From an uncultured Hyphomicrobiales bacterium (GTDB lineage: Bacteria > Pseudomonadota > Alphaproteobacteria > Rhizobiales > Beijerinckiaceae), in NCBI GenBank assembly GCA_903930675.1, contig CAIYZJ010000130.1:1-47341 (forward strand): a DNA stretch of 47,341 bases, given 5' to 3'. The notes beneath the pieces were generated by a model, which saw only the letters and a list, made by a program, of their open reading frames with translations, was not told the origin of the DNA and searched no databases. The position numbers were made by a program, and so were the translations under genes. Below, in pieces: positions 22,800 through 31,123 of this stretch (position 1 is its first letter; every line of letters begins with the position of its first letter).

Positions 22800-25238
22800 C
22801 TATCTTTGCCATCCCATGCGGGGGCGGTGAATGCTGGCACGCAAAGAATGGGCGGCCTCGATGATCGCCGTCTTGTCGATCCGGTAGGTGCGATACAGAT
22901 CCTGCAACGATCCGGCCTGCCCGAAATGCTCGACCCCCAAAGCCGCCATGCGGTGACCGGCGACACCGCCGAGCCAGCCCAGCGTGGCGGGATGTCCGTC
23001 CAGCACACTGACCAGGCCGCAATGGGCGGGCAGCGGACCGATCAGCTGTTCGATATGGGAGGGCGCAACCTCGTCACCACGCTGGCGGGCGCGTTCGGCC
23101 GCCGACCATCCGGCGTTCAGGCGGTCGGCCGAGGTGACCACCAGCAGGCCGATATCGCGGAAGCCTGCGCCCATTTCGCCGACCGCTGCAATGGCTTCGG
23201 GCACCATGGCCCCCATCGCAACCACCACGCAATCGGGATTGGGACCGGGGCGGCGCAGCCAATAGCCCCCGGCCAGAATGTCATGTTCAAGGGTCTCGGT
23301 CATCGGACGCTGGATCTGTTCGACAGAGCGGGTGGAAAGCCGGAAGTAGATAGACCCGCCTTTGCTGTCACGCAGCCATGGAATGGGGGATTGGGTATGG
23401 TCGTCGCCATGGGCGTCGCTGTCACGCTGCATATAGTCGAAGCCCCAGCGCATCATCACCGCCAGTTCATCGACAAAGGCAGGCTCGAACGAGGCAAGGC
23501 CGTCCTGCGCCATGCCGATCAGCGGGGTGGCGATGGATTGATGCGCGCCGCCCTCCGGCGACAGTGTGATGCCCGAAGGCGTGGCCACAACCATGAACCG
23601 CGCATCCTGATAGCAGGCATAATTGAGCGCATCGAGACCACGCATGATGAAGGGATCATACAGCGTGCCGATCGGCAGCAGCCGCTCGCCGTTGATCGAG
23701 TGCGACAGGCCAAGCGCGGACAGCAGAATGAACAGGTTCATTTCCGCAATGCCCAATTCGATATGCTGGCCCGAGGGCGAGAAATCCCAGACAAAGGTCG
23801 ACGGGATTTTTTCCTTGCGGAACAGATCGGCCACGCTGTCGCGCGCAAACAATTTGCGCCGGTTGACCCAGCCGCCCAGATTGGTCGACACCGTCACATC
23901 CGGCGCGCAGGTGACAATCCGGTCTGCCATCGGGTGGTCCGATCCCGCCAGTTCATGCAGGATCAGGCCGAACCCCTGTTGGGTCGCCATGGTTTTTTCG
24001 GCCCTGAATGACAGTCTTTCGGGCACGGCATAGGTGGCGGCTTTGAGACGCCGTTCGGGGCCCTGGGCAAACGGCACCTGTTGTAAAAAACGGCGCAGTT
24101 TCGGCTCGGGCAGCAAAGCCGCTTCGAACTCATCCCATTCATGCCCCTGCCGGATGCCGATGCGGGTGCGCCATGCTTCGATCTGGGTGGCCGTCATCAG
24201 TCCGGCATGATTGTCCTTGTGCCCCTGAAAGGGCAGGCCGATGCCTTTGATTGTATAGGCAATGAAACACACGGGCCGGTCATGGTCGATGCTTTCGAAG
24301 GCGTCGAGCAGGCAGCCGAGATCATGCCCGCCCAGATTGGACATCAGGGCCAACAGCTCTTCGTCGCTGCGCCGTTCCAGCAAGGCCGTCACCGGCCCCT
24401 GATCGCCGATCTCGTCCAACAGGCGTTTGCGAAACGCCGCCCCGCCCTGAAAACACAAAGCGGCATAGAGCGGGTTCGGGCATTGGTCGATCCATAGCCG
24501 CAATGCCTCGCCGCCCTCTTCCGCAAAGGCCTGCTGCATCAGGCTGCCATATTTGACGATGACGACATCCCAGCCGAAATTCTTGAAGATCGCTTCCAGC
24601 TTTTCCCACAGGCCTTCGCGGATCACTGCATCGAGGCTCTGGCGGTTGTAGTCGACCACCCACCAGCAATCCCGCAATCCCTGTTTCCAGCCTTCCAAAA
24701 GGGCCTCGTAAATATTGCCCTCGTCCATCTCCGCGTCACCGACCAGCGAGATCATCCGGCCTTTCGGGCGGTCTTTCATCCAGCCATGGGCTTTGACATA
24801 GTCTTGCGCAATGGACGAAAACAGCGTCTGGGCCACGCCGAGCCCGACCGAGCCGGTGGAAAAATCGACATCATCCGTGTCTTTGGTGCGCGAGGGATAG
24901 GACTGCGCCCCGCCCATCGCGCGGAAATTGACAAGCTTCTCGCGGGTCTGGCGGCCCAGCAAGTACTGGATGGCATGATAGACAGGCGAGGCATGGGGTT
25001 TGACCGCCACACGGTCTTCGGGCCGGAGCACAGAAAAATAAAGCGCGGTCATGATGGTGGCCAATGACGCCGAGGACGCCTGATGGCCGCCGACTTTCAA
25101 TCCGTCCTGATTGGGCCGGATGTGGTTGGCATGGTGGATCATCCACGAGGAGAGCCAGAGAATTTTCTGCTCCAGCGCTTTCAGGCAGGCCAGCGCATCC
25201 TGATCACGATGCTTGGTGTGTGCGATCGGCTGTGTCAT
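22800..25238 (-). CDS. MdeB-like homodimeric 2-oxo acid dehydrogenase E1 / transketolase-family protein
   Basis: An 812-residue thiamine-diphosphate enzyme of the AceE/transketolase type. The TPP/Mg motif begins GDAEMDEGN (residues 167-175) and continues to VDYNRQSLD. The central PYR domain has IELGIAEMN, with the conserved catalytic Glu, and a transketolase C-terminal domain ends the chain. It is shorter than pyruvate dehydrogenase E1 AceE (~890). The closest named pattern is Pseudomonas MdeB, an E1-like enzyme for 2-oxobutyrate from methionine, which also lies beside an Lrp-type regulator (MdeR). No methionine gamma-lyase is present here, so the substrate is open. The frame is open to 25397; the ATG at 25238 follows GGAG. 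Confidence 0.78.
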   Translation of the reverse strand: MTQPIAHTKHRDQDALACLKALEQKILWLSSWMIHHANHIRPNQDGLKVGGHQASSASLATIMTALYFSVLRPEDRVAVKPHASPVYHAIQYLLGRQTREKLVNFRAMGGAQSYPSRTKDTDDVDFSTGSVGLGVAQTLFSSIAQDYVKAHGWMKDRPKGRMISLVGDAEMDEGNIYEALLEGWKQGLRDCWWVVDYNRQSLDAVIREGLWEKLEAIFKNFGWDVVIVKYGSLMQQAFAEEGGEALRLWIDQCPNPLYAALCFQGGAAFRKRLLDEIGDQGPVTALLERRSDEELLALMSNLGGHDLGCLLDAFESIDHDRPVCFIAYTIKGIGLPFQGHKDNHAGLMTATQIEAWRTRIGIRQGHEWDEFEAALLPEPKLRRFLQQVPFAQGPERRLKAATYAVPERLSFRAEKTMATQQGFGLILHELAGSDHPMADRIVTCAPDVTVSTNLGGWVNRRKLFARDSVADLFRKEKIPSTFVWDFSPSGQHIELGIAEMNLFILLSALGLSHSINGERLLPIGTLYDPFIMRGLDALNYACYQDARFMVVATPSGITLSPEGGAHQSIATPLIGMAQDGLASFEPAFVDELAVMMRWGFDYMQRDSDAHGDDHTQSPIPWLRDSKGGSIYFRLSTRSVEQIQRPMTETLEHDILAGGYWLRRPGPNPDCVVVAMGAMVPEAIAAVGEMGAGFRDIGLLVVTSADRLNAGWSAAERARQRGDEVAPSHIEQLIGPLPAHCGLVSVLDGHPATLGWLGGVAGHRMAALGVEHFGQAGSLQDLYRTYRIDKTAIIEAAHSLRASIHRPRMGWQR

Positions 25239-25344
25239 CCCGCATCTCCGTGCCTTGAACCCTGACGATACAGAAATGGTAAGGCGGGACGGCAGGTAAT
25301 ATTTTTCGTTCTTTGCCTCTCTTGTATTCATTTTGGTAAAATTT

Positions 25345-25360
25345 AAGATAATTGTATCTT
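25345..25360. promoter_or_regulatory. Inverted repeat AAGATA-ATTG-TATCTT, candidate Lrp-family operator
   Basis: A perfect 6-bp inverted repeat with a 4-base AT spacer in the 140-bp AT-rich divergent region between the E1 gene and the Lrp-family gene, flanked by two copies of GGTAAAATTT. Lrp/AsnC proteins typically bind such AT-rich dyads upstream of a divergent target. Confidence 0.5.
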
Positions 25361-25378
25361 GAAAGGGTAAAATTTTCC

Positions 25379-25840
25379 ATGATTGAGCTGGATGCACTGG
25401 ATCGTAAAATTCTGGCCCTGCTGCAGGCCGATTGCCGCCTGACGCTGGGAGAGGTGGCCGAAAAGGTCGGCCTGTCGGTTTCGCCCTGCCACCGGCGGAT
25501 CAAGCGGATGGAGGAAAGCGGCGTGATCCTGCGCTATGCCGCCATGGTGGACCAGCGCAAGGTCGGGCTTCCTGTCTCGGTGTTTATTTCAATCAAGCTC
25601 GAGCGCCAGAAAGAAGAGGATCTCGAACGCTTTGCCAGGGCCATTGGGCTGTGGCAGGAGGTCGTCGAATGCTATCTGATGACAGGCCCGCGCGATTATC
25701 TCCTGCGCGTTGTTGTGGCCGACCTGGTGGCCTATGAGCAGTTCATCAAACAAAAACTGACACGGCTCGACGGCGTCTCCTCGATCGAATCCTCCTTCGC
25801 GCTTGATCAGGTCAAGTTTGCGGTGTCTTTGCCGCTGTGA
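25379..25840 (+). CDS. Lrp/AsnC-family regulator
   Basis: A 153-residue regulator. The N-terminal helix-turn-helix is LDALDRKILALLQADCRLTL continuing to VGLSVSPCHRRIKRMEESGV, and the C-terminal RAM/Lrp ligand domain ends EQFIKQKLTRLDGVSSIESS. It diverges from the MdeB-like gene and is probably its activator, with an amino acid or 2-oxo acid as effector, as MdeR is for mdeB. The frame extends upstream to a TTG at 25352, but the ATG at 25379 fits the family's usual N-terminus. Confidence 0.88.
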   Translation: MIELDALDRKILALLQADCRLTLGEVAEKVGLSVSPCHRRIKRMEESGVILRYAAMVDQRKVGLPVSVFISIKLERQKEEDLERFARAIGLWQEVVECYLMTGPRDYLLRVVVADLVAYEQFIKQKLTRLDGVSSIESSFALDQVKFAVSLPL

Positions 25841-26203
25841 AGAGGATCGGATAATTGTGTTTGTATTGTTTTCAAAAGCGTTCCCGGACCACCCTCAAGA
25901 TCCACAACGGACTGCCGCGTTTGCCGCAGCAATCATCTTTTCCTTTGCTTGCATAAAAAACCGCCATGGTAAAAGACGGGTTATGTTATTGATATTATAT
26001 TGTAAATTTTTGATGTGTGATTTGAGACCCAACTTCCCTTCACTTTTCGGGAGAGCCTTGAGTTGACATGAAGTCAACGGTCATCAATTCCCGATGTCGG
26101 ATAGGCCGGAAGCAAGGCAGTGAGAGCCTTCTTCAAGCCCTGACACCGCTTCATCGATGTGTCCGACCAACTTGAAGCGCACCCCGAATGGTTCTCTTCT
26201 CGG
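25841..26203. other. Intergenic gap with a possible coding remnant
   Basis: About 360 bases between the Lrp-family gene and the end of the catabolic cluster. It contains the inverted repeat GTTGAC-N5-GTCAAC (26062-26078). On the minus strand, around 26080-26160, is a short protein-like stretch (KKALTALLPAYPTSGIDDR then stop) that belongs to no recognised gene and may be the worn end of an older one. Confidence 0.4.
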
Positions 26204-27385
26204 TCATGCTTCCGACAAGTCCTCGTGAAAATGCCGCGACATCAGCATTCCGTGGAAAAGGGCCGCACGGGGGGCGAGAGTGGAGACAAGAATGTGCTCG
26301 TCGATCGCGTGCGCCCCGCCGCCGTTGCAGCCAAGCCCGTCAATGACCGGGCGGCCGAGCGCCGCCGAGAAATTTCCGTCAGAGACGCCGCCTCGGCTTG
26401 TTTCCGCCATCGGCAGACCGAGCTCGAGAGCAAGATGTTTTGTCGCCTCGTACATTCGCGCGACTGCCGGACTCCGCTCGAAGGGCGGACGATTGATGCC
26501 GCCTTCGACCTCGATGCGGACATCGGGATTGTAGGACGTGCGGGCAAGCATCGCCGCCGTCAGGCGCTCGGCCGTGGCCATGTCATCGGCGCGCATGTCT
26601 ATCTCGATCACCGCTTCAGCGGGCACCACGTTGGGACGTGTGCCGCCATGGACAGTGCCGACATTGAATGTGGCGTGGGTCTCGGTCGCCGTCATGGCTT
26701 CAATGTCGATGATATGTCGTGCCACTTCTAGAATGGCGCTGCGTCCATCGAACAGGTTGCCACCGGCATGTGCCGAGCGTCCGTGTGCGCGCAGCACGAA
26801 GCGGCCCCAGCCCTTGCGTTTTGTTACGACAGTTCCGGGCGCTTCGAAGGCTGGCTCGGGCACCATCACGAAGGCGGCGTTGCGCGATAGTTCCTCGATC
26901 ACCCCGCGCGATGTATAGCTGCCTATCTCCTCGTCGGAGTTGAGATAGACGACAATCGGGCGTGGAGGCAGCAGGCCGGCTGCGGCGATGCGGTGCAGCG
27001 CGTCTACCGCAAGCCAGGAACCCGCCTTCATATCGAAAATGCCCGGCCCGTAAACGCGGTCCCCCTCGCGGCGTACAGGTCGGCGCGCCAGTGTTCCTGC
27101 CTCCCACACCGTATCGACATGCCCCATGATGAGGGCAGGCTCGCCATTGAGACCGCCAGGGGCATAGGTGAGCACGAGTTGGCCACCGCAACCGTCACGC
27201 CCGGGAATGCGGCGTATCGAAACGGGAAGATCTCCGAATTGCGCCTCGACCCTGTCGAGCAGACGGTCGATCAGGTCGGGCCTTTCGGAAGGGGTCTCGA
27301 GTTCGACCCATTCGACTACGCCGGCCAGTAATTCTTCGGCGTCGAAATCCTGTGCACCCAGAAGCTGCTCACCCTTCGCGCGCAT
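26204..27385 (-). CDS. M20-family metallopeptidase (carboxypeptidase G2/ArgE-like)
   Basis: A protein of about 393 residues with the di-zinc M20 fold: GHVDTVWE (first zinc His and Asp), DMKAG (bridging Asp), SDEEIGS (catalytic Glu pair), VPEPAFE and a C-terminal GGGAHAIDEH. A lid/dimerisation domain sits between residues ~190 and 300 (HGRSAHAGGN). It lacks a signal peptide. Members remove N-acyl or N-carbamoyl groups or cleave C-terminal residues. As the last gene of the deacetylase-acylase-HyuAB run, it probably hydrolyses an N-carbamoyl or N-acyl amino acid from ring opening. AAGGAGG precedes tandem ATGs at 27388/27385; the second has the better spacing. The start overlaps the end of hyuB. 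Confidence 0.87.
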   Translation of the reverse strand: MRAKGEQLLGAQDFDAEELLAGVVEWVELETPSERPDLIDRLLDRVEAQFGDLPVSIRRIPGRDGCGGQLVLTYAPGGLNGEPALIMGHVDTVWEAGTLARRPVRREGDRVYGPGIFDMKAGSWLAVDALHRIAAAGLLPPRPIVVYLNSDEEIGSYTSRGVIEELSRNAAFVMVPEPAFEAPGTVVTKRKGWGRFVLRAHGRSAHAGGNLFDGRSAILEVARHIIDIEAMTATETHATFNVGTVHGGTRPNVVPAEAVIEIDMRADDMATAERLTAAMLARTSYNPDVRIEVEGGINRPPFERSPAVARMYEATKHLALELGLPMAETSRGGVSDGNFSAALGRPVIDGLGCNGGGAHAIDEHILVSTLAPRAALFHGMLMSRHFHEDLSEA

Positions 27386-29093
27386 CATTTCCTCCTTCAA
27401 ATCGATCCATGCTTGCGGCCGCTTCAGCCGAAAACCCGTAATGGCGCGCGGCGAAGGCTGCGGAGATCACTTCGTCTGCGAGATCTTGGCCCACGGCTTT
27501 ACGGTCGCGCAGTATCGGATCGCCCCATCCGCCGCCGCCCGGCAGACGAATTTCAACGAGATCACCGGCTTGCAGCTCGAACGTGCTGGTGGCGCCAAGC
27601 TCGATCGTTTCGCCGTTGCGTTCGACTGTAAGGCTCGCACATGTCCCGTCCATTCCCTTCTCACGACCTTTCGGGGGCAAGCGGAAGCGGTCGGAATAGA
27701 GGCTGAGTACAACACCATCGCGAAGGATGCGGTATTTCCTGAACATCCCTAGCCCGCCGTTGAACTCGCCGGCACCCCAGGAATCGGCAATGAGCCCGAA
27801 GCCTTCAATGCGGACATGCGGGCTCAATTGCTCGATCGCCTCGGACGGCGTGAGGCGACAAGAGGACAGGACATGGTCCGTGCAGTGAATGGCATCATAA
27901 TCCCTTGCCCCGCCCCATCCCCCGCCCAGAACGTCCATGTGGATGGCGACGCCACCTTCCGGGCGCGGCCAGCTCATGAACAGTCCTGTGGTTGAATTGG
28001 AGCCCTGCGCTGGCACGCGACCGGGGATCAGTTTGCCCATTGCATCATGCACGGCGTCCAGTGCCCTGCAGGATGCTGTCGCCCGTGCTCGTACGGGCGC
28101 ACCATCGCGCGGATTAAGGATCGAGCCTTTCGGCGCGACGATCCGCAGCGGACGGTTGCATCCGTCATTGGCCGGAATTTCGATGTCATCGAGGATGCTG
28201 CGGATCGCGGTAACAGCGCCTGCGATCGTGCTGGCGATAGGCGAGTTGAACATTGTCCGCACCTGCGGATCGGTACCCGTAAAATCGATTGTCGCCTCGC
28301 TGCCGGAAATGGTCACGGCGGCAACGATGCGGATCGGCTGGCTGTTCGCGTCCCAGCCATCGCCGTCCATCCAGGCTTCCCCGGTCCATGTTCCGTCAGG
28401 CAGGGCCGCAATCGCCGCGCGCATACGCCGCTCGCTGTAATCCAGTACCTCCGCCATGGCAGTCAGTACCGCATCGGCACCGAAGCGATCCGCCATCTCG
28501 CGAATGCGCCTCGCGCCGATATGGTTCGAGGCGAACTGGGCATCGATATCGCCGCGGCCGATCTGCGGGGTGCGTATATTGGCGAAGATAAGCCGCTCGA
28601 ACATGCCGCCGTGCCAATCCCGCTCCACGTCGAGCAGAAGCGGCGGGATGATCAGCCCTTCCTGGATCAGCTCTGTCGCGCGAGTGTTCACGCCGGCAGA
28701 GCCGCCGCCAATATCGAGATGATGCGCTGTACTGCCGGCCCAACCGAGCAGACGACCGCTATGGAAGATCGGGCTGAACAGGATGATGTCATTGAGATGC
28801 TGCCCGCCGCTATAGGGATCGTTCATAATAATAGCACTGCCCGGACCCACGCCTGACAGATCGAGCTGTTGGGCGGCGGCGCTGAAGGAGCAACTCAGCG
28901 CAGCCGTCTGCATAGGGATCATATCGGCCTGCGCGACAACCTGCCCACTCGGGTCAAGCAGGGCGGTCGAACAGTCCCGCGCCTCGCGCACGACAGCGGA
29001 AAAGGCGGAGCGGATCAGGTTCGCCGCCATTTCATCGGCGGCCGCCTGAAGCGCACGCGTGAGAATCGTGATGCGGATACGGTCAGCCATCAT
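27369..29093 (-). CDS. hyuB: Hydantoinase/oxoprolinase subunit B
   Basis: A 574-residue HyuB-family protein. Conserved elements include SAVVREARDCSTALLDPSG, NDPYSGGQHLNDI, AGSTAHHLDIGG and a C-terminal LPGGGGWGDP. HyuB pairs with HyuA to open lactam or imide rings such as hydantoins and 5-oxoproline with ATP. The frame is open 17 codons upstream, but the ATG at 29093 overlaps the HyuA stop (ATGA), the usual coupling for this pair. It is ~100 residues shorter than acetone-carboxylase-type relatives and normal for the hydantoinase branch. The ring substrate is unknown; a cyclic imide or hydantoin is suggested by the neighbours. Confidence 0.9.
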   Translation of the reverse strand: MMADRIRITILTRALQAAADEMAANLIRSAFSAVVREARDCSTALLDPSGQVVAQADMIPMQTAALSCSFSAAAQQLDLSGVGPGSAIIMNDPYSGGQHLNDIILFSPIFHSGRLLGWAGSTAHHLDIGGGSAGVNTRATELIQEGLIIPPLLLDVERDWHGGMFERLIFANIRTPQIGRGDIDAQFASNHIGARRIREMADRFGADAVLTAMAEVLDYSERRMRAAIAALPDGTWTGEAWMDGDGWDANSQPIRIVAAVTISGSEATIDFTGTDPQVRTMFNSPIASTIAGAVTAIRSILDDIEIPANDGCNRPLRIVAPKGSILNPRDGAPVRARATASCRALDAVHDAMGKLIPGRVPAQGSNSTTGLFMSWPRPEGGVAIHMDVLGGGWGGARDYDAIHCTDHVLSSCRLTPSEAIEQLSPHVRIEGFGLIADSWGAGEFNGGLGMFRKYRILRDGVVLSLYSDRFRLPPKGREKGMDGTCASLTVERNGETIELGATSTFELQAGDLVEIRLPGGGGWGDPILRDRKAVGQDLADEVISAAFAARHYGFSAEAAASMDRFEGGNDAREG

Positions 29094-31123
29094 AAATCTC
29101 GCCTCAATAACAGGTCGCCGGTCAGCAGGACCTCGCCGCTCCATCCGGGCGGCACGAAAGTCGTTGATGTCGCTTCCGCGACAACGACAGGGCCCGAAAG
29201 CCGTGTTCCCGGTGGCAAACTTTCTCGGATGAGAAGCGCGGCTTCGACAACACCATCGGACAGAGCAAGCAGGATAGTTTCGCCGGCAGTGCCCTCGGCA
29301 TTGCCGGGCAGAGGCGTCTCGACCACGGCATTGTTTGGACGCGAAAGGCGTATCCGATAGCCGACCAATTCGACAGCAAGCGAGTCACGCACATAGCCAT
29401 AAGCAGAGCGATGCTCCGTCTCGAACAATCGGCGGAGATCATTGGCTTTCGCGGCATGCGGCCCGGTCCAGACGGTGAGTTCGAAAGCCTGACCCGCATA
29501 GCGCATGTCGAGCCCGATGGATAGATCGTAGGATCCGGGGGGTAGCCCGTTCTGCGCCGCCGCCTCCGCAGCGCGGTCCGAGAGGAACGCAAGCCTCGAT
29601 ACATCGAGACTCCCATCGCCAAGCGGATGCAGATCGCTCACGGCGACGTCTATGAGCGTATCGGCAATCAGCAGTCCGAAAGCGCTTGCCAGCCCCGGTG
29701 CCCAGGGTACAAGCACTTCTCTTATGCCAAGCTCCTCGGCAACCATGGCGCCATGCAGAGGCCCCCCGCCGCCATATGCGACGATCGCGTAATCGGAAGG
29801 ATCAATGCCGCGACGGGCGGAAACGAGGCGTACCGCGCCGGCCATGTTGCTGTTGACGATGCGCAGGATAGCGTCTGCGGCAGCTCGCGCACCGCCGGGA
29901 AAGCACAGAGCATCGAGCGCTTCGCGGGCGAGATCGGCGCGCAAGGCCATACGCCCGCCCAGGAAGCGCTTCGGCGGCAGCAAGCCCGAGACGACCTGCG
30001 CGTCCGTCACCGTCGCCTGTTCTCCTCCCTTGCCATAGCAGGCGGGGCCAGGCTGCGCACCGGCACTTTGCGGGCCGACTGCAAGAAAGCCGCCGCGGTC
30101 GATAGCGGCGATACTGCCACCCCCGGCACCGATGGTTGCCATGTCGAAAGACGCTGTGCGGATGGCCAGCCCGTCGATTACCAGTTCCGGCGTGAATTTG
30201 GGCTGTAGATCGGGCGCAATGGTAACATCGGTGCTCGTGCCGCCCATGTCGAGTGTGATGACGTTTCGAAGCCCGTTGCGCGCCGCAAACCACATGGCCG
30301 CCCTGATCCCCGCCGCAGGACCAGACAGGAGCATCCTCACCGCATTGGCACCTGCCGAGGCGGCGGGCATCATGCCCCCGTTCGACTGCATGACCTGCAG
30401 CACGCCGGCATAACCGAGTTGTGCAAGGCCCCCGCCCAATTCATGAACGTAGCGCGCGACAGTCGGTCCCACGAAAGCGTTTACCGTGGTCGTGAGGCCG
30501 CGTTCATATTCGCGAAATTCCGGCGAGACCTCATGACTGAGCGAGACAACCACATGGGGGGCCCGCTCCTGTAAGAGATCGCGCAGGACGATTTCATGCC
30601 CGGGGTTCCGATAGGCGTTGATAAGACAGATTGCGATTCCTTCGACCCCGCTTTCAACCAGCGGCTGCAACACGAGCCAAGCCGCATCGCGATCCAGCGG
30701 TTCGAGGATCGATCCGTCATGCAGGATACGCTCTTTAACTTCGCGGATCATGCTGCGGCGCAGGGGCGGCTCGGTCCTTCGATAGCGCATATTATAAATA
30801 TCGCCGTTGCGCTCTGCGCGGCCGATCAACAAGGCATCGCGAAAACCAGAGGTGACCACCATCGCCGTTTTTGCACCCTGACGCGTCAGAAGCGCATTGG
30901 TGGCAACGGTAGAGCCATGCGCCACCTGTTCTATGCCTGCGAGGTCAACCTGTGCGTCGTCGAGGACGCGCAGGACTGCCTCGTGTATGGCTTGTGGCGT
31001 CGAGGGTGTCTTGCCGATACGGAGCGCCCCGTCTTTGTCGATCCAGACGAGATCGGTGAACGTTCCGCCGATCTCCACCCCGACGCGGCGCGAAATGGAC
31101 ACTGGACTTGCACCAAGCGTCAC
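29090..31123 (-). CDS. hyuA: Hydantoinase/oxoprolinase subunit A
   Basis: A 677-residue HyuA-family ATPase of the actin/hexokinase-like fold. It has GVEIGGTFTDLVW near the N-terminus, VAHGSTVATNALL, LDMGGTSTDVTI, GAGGGSIAAID and VAYGGGGPLHG, covering the phosphate and adenosine motifs. The GTG at 31123 overlaps the stop of the acylase gene (GTGA) and follows GAGGAG; the 33 codons upstream in frame overlap the acylase and are not family-like. It phosphorylates the ring amide to drive hydrolysis together with HyuB. Confidence 0.9.
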   Translation of the reverse strand: MTLGASPVSISRRVGVEIGGTFTDLVWIDKDGALRIGKTPSTPQAIHEAVLRVLDDAQVDLAGIEQVAHGSTVATNALLTRQGAKTAMVVTSGFRDALLIGRAERNGDIYNMRYRRTEPPLRRSMIREVKERILHDGSILEPLDRDAAWLVLQPLVESGVEGIAICLINAYRNPGHEIVLRDLLQERAPHVVVSLSHEVSPEFREYERGLTTTVNAFVGPTVARYVHELGGGLAQLGYAGVLQVMQSNGGMMPAASAGANAVRMLLSGPAAGIRAAMWFAARNGLRNVITLDMGGTSTDVTIAPDLQPKFTPELVIDGLAIRTASFDMATIGAGGGSIAAIDRGGFLAVGPQSAGAQPGPACYGKGGEQATVTDAQVVSGLLPPKRFLGGRMALRADLAREALDALCFPGGARAAADAILRIVNSNMAGAVRLVSARRGIDPSDYAIVAYGGGGPLHGAMVAEELGIREVLVPWAPGLASAFGLLIADTLIDVAVSDLHPLGDGSLDVSRLAFLSDRAAEAAAQNGLPPGSYDLSIGLDMRYAGQAFELTVWTGPHAAKANDLRRLFETEHRSAYGYVRDSLAVELVGYRIRLSRPNNAVVETPLPGNAEGTAGETILLALSDGVVEAALLIRESLPPGTRLSGPVVVAEATSTTFVPPGWSGEVLLTGDLLLRRDL

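Noticed and set aside
22806-24011. Plus-strand frame of 401 codons opposite the E1 gene
   Set aside because: High-GC antisense frame; the minus strand encodes a full thiamine-diphosphate enzyme.
28047-28856. Plus-strand frame of 269 codons opposite hyuB
   Set aside because: Antisense to a well-conserved HyuB; no domain and overlapping other shadow frames.
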